Origin: an uncultured Muribaculaceae bacterium
Lineage (GTDB): Bacteria; Bacteroidota; Bacteroidia; Bacteroidales; Muribaculaceae
Length of the DNA stretch: 36,239 nucleotides
Direction: 5' to 3'
NCBI GenBank assembly: GCA_944321685.1
Contig: CALUMH010000025.1
Span: forward strand, 1-36,239
Shown here: in pieces, positions 7,771 through 15,068 of the stretch
Numbering within the stretch: position 1 is the stretch's first letter
How the letters are laid out: every line of letters starts with the position of its first letter
Translations under genes and position numbers: made by a program
Notes under the pieces: model-generated
What the model saw: the letters and a program-made list of their open reading frames with translations, nothing else
What the model was told of the DNA's origin: nothing
Databases searched by the model: none

Positions 7771-7797
7771 CCATCGTATAACATAAAAACATATCTC

Positions 7798-10176
7798 ATG
7801 AAAAAAATTTTACTTCTTATGGGTGCTTTAGGGTTATTCAACTATGCACAAGCCCAAACATCCGAAACACAAACATTCATCTACGATGAGCTTGAATACA
7901 CGGTTACAGGTGAAAACACCGTAGGGCTGAGCGATGCTTGCGATCTGCCCGAAGTGATTATCCCCGAAACAGTGACTTATGAAGGCAAAACCTACACGGT
8001 GACAAGTATCATGGATCACAGCTTCAACTATAACGATGTCACCACCAAAGTAGTCATGCCAAACACGATTACCGAAATCGAATATTGCGGAATGTATGGT
8101 GCCAAGGCTGTTACCGAGATGCAAATATCCGAAAACCTTACAAAACTGGGAGACTATGCGTTTGCATATATGGAAAGCATTCCTTCGATAACCATCCCCG
8201 ATGGAGTCACCGAAATACCGGGAAGTTGCTTCTACATGAACAAATCAATGAAAACCTTATCACTCCCCGACGGCATAAAATCGATAGGCAGCGGCTGTTT
8301 CTATAAAGCCGGACTCACCGAATTTACTTTCCCCGAAGCGTGCGACAGCCTGGGCAACAATTTATTCCAATATGCCCAATTGACAAAAGTCACGTTCAAT
8401 GCCAATATTCGTGTGATGGGTGAAGGCATATTCCGTCAATGCGAATCCCTCTCCACGGTTGACTGGAGTGCCGTTACCAAGCTGAAAAAATTGCCCGACT
8501 TACTGTTCGACCAATGCACATCGCTCACAGGCACCATCACCATACCGGCTTGCGTTGAAAGTCTCGGTTTGGGCGTATTTGGCGGTACCGGTATAAGTGA
8601 ATTTGCGGTTGCCGACGGCAATACGGCATTAACAGCCATTGACGGCATACTGTACAGTGCCGACAAATCACTGCTTTATGCATTCCCACCGAAATCGGCA
8701 ATGACCGAAGTGACCGTAGCCGACGGTTGCCTTGGCATCAGTGGCGGCGCATTCGATGGCGCGACAGCTGTCACAAAAGTGACTTTACCCGACGGTATCC
8801 GCGCATTCGACGATAACGCATTCCTCAACTGTGTATCCCTTACCGAAATAAACTTCCCCGAATCGCTTGTATATATGGGGACTTATGCCCTTGCAGGCAG
8901 CGGCCTTACCGAAGTCACATTGCCCGAAGGCATGAACATAATTTACGAGGGTCTCTTGGCTCAATGCCCCAACCTGACAAAGGTTACAATTCCTTCGGGA
9001 ATAGAAATAATAGATATGTATGCATTCCGGGCAAGTGAAAAGCTCGCCAATGTAACCTGCCTTGGTGCCATCCCGGCTGAACTCAACTATTACGAAAGTT
9101 ACGACTATCCGTTCTACCAAATCAGTGAAGATGCCGTATTGCACGTGCCGGCAGGCACTGCCGACGCTTATCGCAGTGCGGGTTGGACCGACGGTTTCAG
9201 CGAGGTTGTCGATGATATGCCGGCTATATTTGTTCCGACAACATTCAATCCGGCCAACGGTGCTGAACTCAAAACACTTGAAAAGATTTTGATTACTTTC
9301 CCCGAGGCAGTTACTATAGCAGAAAGAAACCCCGAGGCCAAGTTTTATAAAGGTTCAGAATTGACAGGCGACCTCATTGAGCCCGACAGCAACTGGCTTG
9401 CCACCGACGAAGACGACAACACCGTGGGCATAGTGGGGCTTGACTATGATAGTTACAACCAGTCGTTCTCGCTTGAAGCCGGTGAAGAATACACCTTTGT
9501 TATTCCGGCAGGAACATTCCAGAATGCAGCAGGTGACAAAAACCAAAAAATAGTGCTGCACTTCGTTGGATATACCCCTGTTGCCATAACATATGAAAGC
9601 ATCGACCCGGCCGATGGTTCGGAATTGGAACAGCTTGGGGCAATAGAAATTAACTTCGGACAAAATATCACGTCAATCGACCCGAATCCCGACATCGTAT
9701 TGCGTAAAGGCAATGCCGAGACAGGAGAAGAAATCCAACCCGACGACCGCTGGATGATGAACGCAAACGGACAAACACTTACTGTTTTTGCAGCCGATAT
9801 GGACGGATACACGACCCCAATCGCACTTGACGGTGGAGAAAACTATTATCTGAACATTCCGGCCGGCATAATCCGCAACGACAACGGTGACGAAAATGCA
9901 GCATTCACAATCCATTACGTGGGCAAGCAGACCGTAGGCATAAACGATGCCATTGCCGACAACTGCATGATACTCACCAGCGGCAACACCATCGACATAC
10001 GCCTTGGCTCTCTTGAAAATTGCGACATACGCATTTTCAATACCACAGGACAATTGCTCGACTCTGTTTATGGTGCAAGCGGAAATGTAACGGTTGACGC
10101 TCCGACCAATGGAATATTGCTTGTTAACATCAAGTCGGGTAACGACAACCGCACATTCAAGGTTATCATAAAGTAA
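7798..10176 (+). CDS. Secreted BspA-type leucine-rich-repeat protein with Ig-like domains and T9SS-like tail
   Basis: 792 residues from ATG 7798, chosen because it begins a clean signal peptide (MKKILLLMGALGLFNYAQAQ). Residues about 50-440 contain many LRR_5-type units (the ITIPDGVTEIPGSCFYMN and LPDGIKSIGSGCFYKA pattern), the BspA family fold used for adhesion or binding. Two tandem Ig-like segments follow at roughly 480-700 (TFNPANGAELKTLEKILITF; ESIDPADGSELEQLGAIEINF). The last 75 or so residues (DIRIFNTTGQLLDS ... GILLVNIKSGNDNRTFKVIIK) resemble a type A C-terminal sorting domain of type 9 secretion, so it is probably surface-exposed or released. It sits alone, with its own promoter and a hairpin after it. 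The binding partner is unknown. Confidence 0.88.
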   Translation: MKKILLLMGALGLFNYAQAQTSETQTFIYDELEYTVTGENTVGLSDACDLPEVIIPETVTYEGKTYTVTSIMDHSFNYNDVTTKVVMPNTITEIEYCGMYGAKAVTEMQISENLTKLGDYAFAYMESIPSITIPDGVTEIPGSCFYMNKSMKTLSLPDGIKSIGSGCFYKAGLTEFTFPEACDSLGNNLFQYAQLTKVTFNANIRVMGEGIFRQCESLSTVDWSAVTKLKKLPDLLFDQCTSLTGTITIPACVESLGLGVFGGTGISEFAVADGNTALTAIDGILYSADKSLLYAFPPKSAMTEVTVADGCLGISGGAFDGATAVTKVTLPDGIRAFDDNAFLNCVSLTEINFPESLVYMGTYALAGSGLTEVTLPEGMNIIYEGLLAQCPNLTKVTIPSGIEIIDMYAFRASEKLANVTCLGAIPAELNYYESYDYPFYQISEDAVLHVPAGTADAYRSAGWTDGFSEVVDDMPAIFVPTTFNPANGAELKTLEKILITFPEAVTIAERNPEAKFYKGSELTGDLIEPDSNWLATDEDDNTVGIVGLDYDSYNQSFSLEAGEEYTFVIPAGTFQNAAGDKNQKIVLHFVGYTPVAITYESIDPADGSELEQLGAIEINFGQNITSIDPNPDIVLRKGNAETGEEIQPDDRWMMNANGQTLTVFAADMDGYTTPIALDGGENYYLNIPAGIIRNDNGDENAAFTIHYVGKQTVGINDAIADNCMILTSGNTIDIRLGSLENCDIRIFNTTGQLLDSVYGASGNVTVDAPTNGILLVNIKSGNDNRTFKVIIK

Positions 10177-10206
10177 CACATCACCCCCGACAGCTATTAT
10201 CACTTT

Positions 10207-10245
10207 AAAGAGGAGACGCACACACATTGTGTATGCGCCTCCTTT
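10207..10245 (+). terminator. Intrinsic terminator after the LRR gene
   Basis: Imperfect stem of about 15 pairs with two mismatches (GGAGACGCA... pairing with ...TGCGCCTCC) followed by TTTCATTTTG. It also abuts the -33 region of the next gene. Confidence 0.65.
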
Positions 10246-10248
10246 CAT

Positions 10249-10280
10249 TTTGTCTGTTTGCAAATAAATCAGTACCTTTG
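10249..10280 (+). promoter_or_regulatory. Promoter for the small membrane protein / helicase pair
   Basis: TTTG at 10249-10252, a 20-base spacer, then TACCTTTG at 10273-10280. The ATG at 10288 is so close that the leader would be nearly absent. Confidence 0.6.
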
Positions 10281-10287
10281 GCACATT

Positions 10288-10578
10288 ATGGAAGATATAA
10301 CCCAGAAACATAACCACCGGCAGCCACGTCTGCCGTTTTGGTTCGGCATCACAGCGGCGGCTTCATTCATCCCGGTGCTGCTGTGGCCGTGGCTGATAGC
10401 CTCGTCCGATGCGCTCGACGACCCTGGCAACATTATTAACTTGTTGCTGATAACATTCCCCGTATATGCAGTACTGTCGATATACCTCTCTTACCGCTGC
10501 ATCGGCGACCGCCCATATCTTGCTGTGATACTCATAGCACTGCTGTGGTTGTCGTTTGCTGCACTATGGTTCTTATAA
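10288..10578 (+). CDS. Small integral membrane protein, unknown function
   Basis: 96 residues from ATG 10288; the longer open frame is dropped because it begins inside the promoter. A hydrophilic His/Arg-rich N-terminus (MEDITQKHNHRQPRLP) is followed by three likely membrane helices: about 17-38 (FWFGITAAASFIPVLLWPWLIA), 48-67 (INLLLITFPVYAVLSIYLSY) and 75-95 (YLAVILIALLWLSFAALWFL). No family recognised. It ends 13 bases before the DEAD-box helicase and is probably co-transcribed with it. Confidence 0.65.
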   Translation: MEDITQKHNHRQPRLPFWFGITAAASFIPVLLWPWLIASSDALDDPGNIINLLLITFPVYAVLSIYLSYRCIGDRPYLAVILIALLWLSFAALWFL

Positions 10579-10591
10579 TAACTATTGCGCA

Positions 10592-11923
10592 ATGAAAGAA
10601 AACGAAATATTGCAACGCTTACGCGACAAACTCGGCATCGACCGTCTCAATAATATGCAACAGGAAGTAGGTAACCGCTCACGCGAAGGCGGCGACATGG
10701 TGTTGCTGTCACCCACCGGAACCGGCAAAACCATAGCCTACCTGCTGCCCGTGCTGCAAGCCATAAAAGGAGACAACGGAACGGTACAATGTGCCATCAT
10801 CGCACCATCGCGCGAACTGGTGCAACAAATCGACGGCGTAGCACGAGCCTTGACCGGCGGCGAACTGAAAATCACCTGCTGCTATGGCGGGCATAACGTC
10901 ATCGATGAAAAAAATTCGCTGGCCGCCACTCCGGCAATAGTGATAAGCACACCTGGGCGGCTGCTCGACCACATCAACCGCGGCCACATCGATGTGTCCA
11001 TGGTGCGACTGTTGGTGCTCGACGAGTTTGACAAGTCGCTCGAACTCGGGTTCCACGATGAAATGAGCAAGATATTAAAGCAAATGCCGCGCATCACGCG
11101 CCGGCTGCTTACCTCGGCAACCACAATCAGCGAAATGCCAGGTTTCCTGCGCCTTAACCGCCCAGTGGAACTGAATTTCCTTAACGTGGAAAAACGGCTC
11201 GACCGCAGGCTGAAAGTGTGGCAAGTGCAGTCGCCCGAGAAAGACAAGCTGGAAACGCTTTTGCAACTTTTGGGAAATATCGTCGACGGACGGACTATGG
11301 TATTCGTCAATTACCGCGAATCGGTGGAGCGCGTCTGCGACTTCCTTTCAAGGCGCAATGTTCCAGTGGGAACATACCACGGCGGGCTTGAGCAAATCGA
11401 CCGTGAACGTGCCATCGCACTTTTCAACAACGGCACATTAAAAATCCTCGTCACCACCGACCTTGCCGCACGCGGCCTTGACATAACCGACGTAAAAAAC
11501 ATCATACACTATCACCTGCCATCGAGCGCCGAGAACTACACGCACCGCAACGGGCGCACGGCCCGCGTCGATGCCTCGGGCGAAGTGTATGTTATCACAA
11601 GCCCCGGGGAGCAACTGCCCGATTTCATAACCACCGACGAAGAAAAATATCTCGCACCTTCCACGCCCGGACGCGGTGTGTTAATCCCCGACATGGCCTC
11701 GATATATTTCAATGCCGGGAAAAAAGAAAAAATATCGCGCGGAGACATAGTCGGCTTCTTGCTAAAAAACAGCGACCTCACTGCCGAAGAAATCGGCAGC
11801 ATCGACCTTCACGACCACTATGCCATAGCAGCCGTCACCGCTTCCAAGGCTCAGGCCGTGCTGCAACAAATCGCACCCTTGAAAATCAAAAACAAGCGAC
11901 TCAAAATCACCATGCTCAAATAA
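10592..11923 (+). CDS. DEAD-box RNA helicase with DbpA-type C-terminal domain
   Basis: 443 residues from ATG 10592. An ATP-dependent RNA helicase, probably acting in 50S ribosome assembly. Helicase motifs: SPTGTGKT (Walker A, 40-47), APSREL, STPGRLL, LDEFD (motif II, 143-147, with F replacing A), TSAT, VFVNYRE, TTDLAARGLDI and HRNGRTAR. The C-terminal 70 or so residues (SRGDIVGFLLKNSDLTAEEIGSID ... LKIKNKRLKITML) match the RNA-binding domain of DbpA, which in E. coli recognises hairpin 92 of 23S rRNA. The Q-motif is only partly conserved (MQQE). It ends before a large inverted repeat that probably terminates transcription. The gene name is withheld because many related Bacteroidetes helicases carry this domain. 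Confidence 0.87.
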   Translation: MKENEILQRLRDKLGIDRLNNMQQEVGNRSREGGDMVLLSPTGTGKTIAYLLPVLQAIKGDNGTVQCAIIAPSRELVQQIDGVARALTGGELKITCCYGGHNVIDEKNSLAATPAIVISTPGRLLDHINRGHIDVSMVRLLVLDEFDKSLELGFHDEMSKILKQMPRITRRLLTSATTISEMPGFLRLNRPVELNFLNVEKRLDRRLKVWQVQSPEKDKLETLLQLLGNIVDGRTMVFVNYRESVERVCDFLSRRNVPVGTYHGGLEQIDRERAIALFNNGTLKILVTTDLAARGLDITDVKNIIHYHLPSSAENYTHRNGRTARVDASGEVYVITSPGEQLPDFITTDEEKYLAPSTPGRGVLIPDMASIYFNAGKKEKISRGDIVGFLLKNSDLTAEEIGSIDLHDHYAIAAVTASKAQAVLQQIAPLKIKNKRLKITMLK

Positions 11924-11955
11924 CCATTAAATAACCACCAAAATCTGCAATGGCA

Positions 11956-12017
11956 AAATAGCCGAATGGAGCTATAATCGGGTTTTACCCCTTGATTTTG
12001 GCCCCATTCGGCTATTT
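11956..12017. terminator. Large inverted repeat / convergent terminator
   Basis: Perfect 14-base outer arms AAATAGCCGAATGG (11956-11969) and CCATTCGGCTATTT (12004-12017). Inner pairing (AATCGGG with CCC...GATT) forms a further stem. It lies between the convergent helicase and recombinase genes, so it can serve both as a terminator. Its size, next to a tyrosine recombinase, makes a recombination site an alternative. Confidence 0.65.
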
Positions 12018-12039
12018 AAAGCATCTGTACACACCGGGG

Positions 12040-13017
12040 TTACAGATTACGCAGAATGATCCTGTTGGCGCGGTCGATGGTGGCTGCGTCGAGCGAGGCA
12101 AGGTAGATTTGGGTGGTGACTTCATTGTCATGCCCCATTCCTTCACTTATCACCGATATGGGTATATGCTTGGCACGGGCTATCGATGCCCAACTGTGGC
12201 GGCTGACGTACATCGTCAGGTCGCCGTGCATACCGGCCAATGCGGCCACCCGCTTCAATTTGTTGTTCACAAATCTCATGGCAGTCTGATATTGCAAGCG
12301 GTCGTTACCCTCGGCACGTATTATGGGCAGCAAGTAACACGTGTCATTATCGGGATACTTGTCGATTATGCGCTGCATACATCGTTCCCAACGGATATAC
12401 AGCAACTGCCCCGTCTTACGACGGCGGTAACACAGCACGCCGTTGTGCAAGTCGGTTTTCTTCAAATAAGCCATGTCGATAAACGACATTCCTCGCGTGT
12501 AAAACGAGAACAGAAACATATCGCGTGCATAATCAAGAGCCCTGCGCTCCGACAAATCAAGCTGTTTTATCCTTTTTATGTCATCGATCGACACCGCCCT
12601 CTTAACGGTTTTCCCTATACCGGTATATACGTGCCTGAACGGATAAAGTTGCTTTGCAAGTCCGTTATCCACGGCTTTGTTGTATGCTGCGCGAAGAATG
12701 CGCATATAAAACGACGTTGTGTTCATAGAAATCCCTTTCATCTTCAACCAAGCCTCATACTCCTGCACCACCACCGGCGTCAACCGCCCTATCGACAAGT
12801 CGCGCCAATTACGGAACATCATGAAACTTTTCAGTGCCGAGGTGTATGTTTCAGAAGTGCGGTCTTTTCCCAGCTGCCGCAACTGCACAATAATGTTACA
12901 CATAAAGTTCATCAGCGATTTTTTCTTCCTACCCTCTTTGATAATGTCGCCCTCTTTGATACATTCCAATAGCATCATTGCCATTTTGTTTGTTTTAATT
13001 GTCCTTTTACTTTTCAT
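12040..13017 (-). CDS. Orphan tyrosine recombinase / integrase
   Basis: 325 residues. An N-terminal SAM-like core-binding domain (about 35-125: QLRQLGKDRTSETYTSALKS, QEYEAWLKMKGIS) precedes a phage-integrase catalytic domain. Likely catalytic residues are Arg175 (FYTRGMS), Lys201 (RRRKTGQ), Tyr270/Arg273 (MYVSRHSW, with Tyr where the first His usually sits), His296 (GMGHDNE) and nucleophile Tyr305 (TQIYL). It breaks single DNA strands by a 3'-phosphotyrosine link to integrate, excise or invert DNA. No other element genes flank it: the neighbours are a helicase and rbfA. It is therefore either a relic of an integrated element or a standalone invertase of the kind that drives phase variation in Bacteroides. 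Confidence 0.88.
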   Translation of the reverse strand: MKSKRTIKTNKMAMMLLECIKEGDIIKEGRKKKSLMNFMCNIIVQLRQLGKDRTSETYTSALKSFMMFRNWRDLSIGRLTPVVVQEYEAWLKMKGISMNTTSFYMRILRAAYNKAVDNGLAKQLYPFRHVYTGIGKTVKRAVSIDDIKRIKQLDLSERRALDYARDMFLFSFYTRGMSFIDMAYLKKTDLHNGVLCYRRRKTGQLLYIRWERCMQRIIDKYPDNDTCYLLPIIRAEGNDRLQYQTAMRFVNNKLKRVAALAGMHGDLTMYVSRHSWASIARAKHIPISVISEGMGHDNEVTTQIYLASLDAATIDRANRIILRNL

Positions 13018-13097
13018 AATTCGTTATTTTTATTGCAACATTAAATATAAAATTTGTGCAACAATGGGATTGCGCTTCGCTAAGGCACAGGACTAAA

Positions 13098-13129
13098 TTT
13101 GGGAATTGAAGTTATTATGGCTAATTTTG
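13098..13129 (+). promoter_or_regulatory. Promoter for rbfA and the permease gene
   Basis: TTTG at 13098-13101, a 20-base spacer, TAATTTTG at 13122-13129, then ATG at 13160. One of the cleanest Bacteroidetes promoters in the window. Confidence 0.75.
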
Positions 13130-13159
13130 CAAAACACTAAAACGACAAAATCGCATATT

Positions 13160-13555
13160 ATGGAATCGACTCGACAATCACGCATAGCACGGCTCATACA
13201 AAAAGAACTGAGCGAAATATTCCGTCTGCAAACGGCAAAACTCGGCAATGTTATAGTTTCGGTGAGCACCGTAAGAATATCACCCGACTTGAGCATAGCC
13301 CACGTGTATCTGAGCATTTTCCCGTCGGCCCAGGCCGCACTGTTGCTACAGAACATCACCCGTAACGCCAAGACGGTACGCTACGACCTTGCACAAAAGG
13401 TGCGCTTCCAGTTACGCAAGACACCCGAATTGCTATTCCACCTCGACGACTCGCTCGACTACATCGAGCACATCGACCAATTGCTCGAAGACGACCGCAA
13501 AAAGCACCCGGGCAACCCCGAAAACAAGGAAGACAGCGAAACAGCGGCAGAATGA
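13160..13555 (+). CDS. rbfA: Ribosome-binding factor A
   Basis: 131 residues from ATG 13160. RbfA binds the 30S subunit near the 5' end helix of 16S rRNA during late maturation. The start MESTRQSRIARLIQKELSEIF, the central IVSVSTVRISPDLSIAHVYLSIFP and the RYDLAQKVRFQLRKTPELLFHLDDSLDYIEHIDQLL stretch are the family signature, with an acidic tail added after about residue 110. Its stop overlaps the start of the permease gene (ATGA at 13552-13555), indicating a tight operon. Confidence 0.95.
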   Translation: MESTRQSRIARLIQKELSEIFRLQTAKLGNVIVSVSTVRISPDLSIAHVYLSIFPSAQAALLLQNITRNAKTVRYDLAQKVRFQLRKTPELLFHLDDSLDYIEHIDQLLEDDRKKHPGNPENKEDSETAAE

Positions 13556-14775
13556 ACTTCGTCCTGAAAATAGCGCTACGATACCTGAAATCGAAAAAGA
13601 CCCACAGCGCAGTCAATACCATCTCGATTGTGGCTGTGTGCGGCGTGATGGTGACAACTGCCGCAATGGTGTGCGTGCTGTCGGTATTCAACGGCTTCTC
13701 GGGGCTTATCGGCGACAAATTGTCGAAACTCGACCCGCAACTTGTGGTTAACGCCACACAAGGGAAAACCATTGCCAATGCCGACAGCATTGCCGCCGCA
13801 ATAACCGCAATCGACGGCGTGGAAATGGCATTGCCCACCATAACCGACCATGGCCTTGCCGTATTCGACGACTTCCAAATGCCGGTACTCATAAAGGGGG
13901 TTCCTCATGATTACAATCGGCTGTCAAGCATCGACGACGTGATAATCGACGGCGAATTTCGCCTCACCGACGGCGCGGCGCATTACACCGTGCTCAGCGT
14001 CGGCGCGGCATTGCAGTTGCGGGTACGACCGGGATTTGTAGCCGGCATAAGACTTTTCGCACCCAAACGCATGGGAAACATCAACCTTTCCAATCCCGCC
14101 GGGGCATTCCGCTGCGACACGGTATATGCAGCAGGAGTGTATCAGGTGGAACAAAACGAATATGACCGCGACATGATAATAGTGCCCATCGAGACTGCAC
14201 GCTTCCTGTTCAATTACCGCACCGAAGCCACAGGTGTGGAGATAGCACTGTCGCCCAATGCCGACGAAGCTCGTGTGATGCGTGAAATATCGGCCACACT
14301 TGGCAACGAATATACGGTAAAAAACCGCCTGATGCAACAAGATTACGCCTTCCGCATGGTCAACATCGAAAAATGGGTATCGTTCCTGTTGCTCGGCTTT
14401 ATAATGGTGATAGCCACATTCAATGTCATAGGAACACTTTCGCTGTTAATCATAGAAAAAGGCGAGAGCATAGCCACATTCCGCAATATGGGTGCCACCA
14501 ACAAGCAAATAACACGCATATTCATCACCGAAGGATGGCTTATCTCACTCACCGGAGCCGTGGCAGGCATCATAATAGGCGTGGCATTATGCCTGCTGCA
14601 ACAAACATTCGGACTGATTGAACTGCAAGGAGCCACCGAAATGCTTGTCATAAAAGCCTACCCCGTAGAAGTGCAAACTGCCGACCTGCTGGTAGTATTT
14701 GCTGCCGTGGCCGCCGTTGGCCTCCTAACCTCGGCCGTCACATCCATTGTAATGCGCCACAAATTGCGCCGCTGA
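13552..14775 (+). CDS. FtsX/LolE-like ABC transporter permease
   Basis: 407 residues with the FtsX/MacB layout: one helix near the N-terminus (about 22-48), a large extracytoplasmic domain (about 50-270) and three C-terminal helices (about 273-300, 322-347, 375-398). The start (NFVLKIALRYLKSKKTHSAVNTISIVAVCGVMV) is typical of LolC/LolE-type permeases, which move lipoproteins from the inner membrane towards LolA. ESIATFRNMGATNKQITRIF is the conserved coupling loop. The ATPase partner is not adjacent. It is co-translated with rbfA, an arrangement I recall from other Bacteroidetes. Confidence 0.85.
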   Translation: MNFVLKIALRYLKSKKTHSAVNTISIVAVCGVMVTTAAMVCVLSVFNGFSGLIGDKLSKLDPQLVVNATQGKTIANADSIAAAITAIDGVEMALPTITDHGLAVFDDFQMPVLIKGVPHDYNRLSSIDDVIIDGEFRLTDGAAHYTVLSVGAALQLRVRPGFVAGIRLFAPKRMGNINLSNPAGAFRCDTVYAAGVYQVEQNEYDRDMIIVPIETARFLFNYRTEATGVEIALSPNADEARVMREISATLGNEYTVKNRLMQQDYAFRMVNIEKWVSFLLLGFIMVIATFNVIGTLSLLIIEKGESIATFRNMGATNKQITRIFITEGWLISLTGAVAGIIIGVALCLLQQTFGLIELQGATEMLVIKAYPVEVQTADLLVVFAAVAAVGLLTSAVTSIVMRHKLRR

Positions 14776-14844
14776 CCATCCTCAAAACAATACACTCCGC
14801 AAAATCATCCCAAATCTTTCCGATGCAAAATCCACAATTATATA

Positions 14845-15055
14845 AAGGAGTTTTGCTATTGCGACCATGAAAGCAAGGTGAAACGGTGCATCGAGAAATA
14901 TGGTGCGCCGCATCAATCAAGCCCGAGAGGCGCATTACGAATATTATACCGGCTGCAAATGGCGCGAGATGCACAATTACGACCTAGTGGTGAATACCTC
15001 GTCGATGAGCATCGACACTGCCTGCTCGTTGGTAGAGGCATTGGCAAAACGCTGA
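14845..15055 (+). pseudogene. Decayed C-terminal remnant of a cytidylate-kinase-like gene
   Basis: Two frames together give a recognisable tail. 14851-14910 reads CDHESKVKRCIEKYG, then a +1/-1 shift, then RRINQAREAHYEYYTG and WREMHNYDLVVNTSSMSID from about 14911 on, ending at the TGA 15053-15055. The YYTG-K-W ... NYDL ... NTS pattern and the ESKVKR...EKYG segment fit the end of cytidylate-kinase-like proteins of Bacteroidetes. The N-terminal nucleotide-binding part is missing and no start is visible. It explains the gap between the permease and the sigma-barrel gene. The frame change could also be an assembly error, but the missing N-terminus argues for true decay. Confidence 0.65.
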
Positions 15056-15068
15056 TTAGTACAATTCG

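Larger units (their letters stand above)
7447..7797. other. Divergent intergenic region with promoters both ways
   Basis: A 351-base AT-rich stretch between the small membrane protein and the LRR gene. It holds a minus-strand promoter candidate (7614-7643) and a plus-strand -7 element (7763-7770). The frame is open upstream of the LRR start from 7555, but that extension lies before the promoter and the signal peptide and is not coding in my reading. Confidence 0.5.

Noticed and set aside
7555..7797. An N-terminal extension of the LRR protein
   Set aside because: The promoter core and signal peptide lie at and after 7763, so the upstream frame is not translated in my reading.
11992..12972. 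A plus-strand frame of 326 residues opposite the recombinase
   Set aside because: The minus-strand recombinase has its catalytic residues; this one starts inside the inverted repeat and has no family features.
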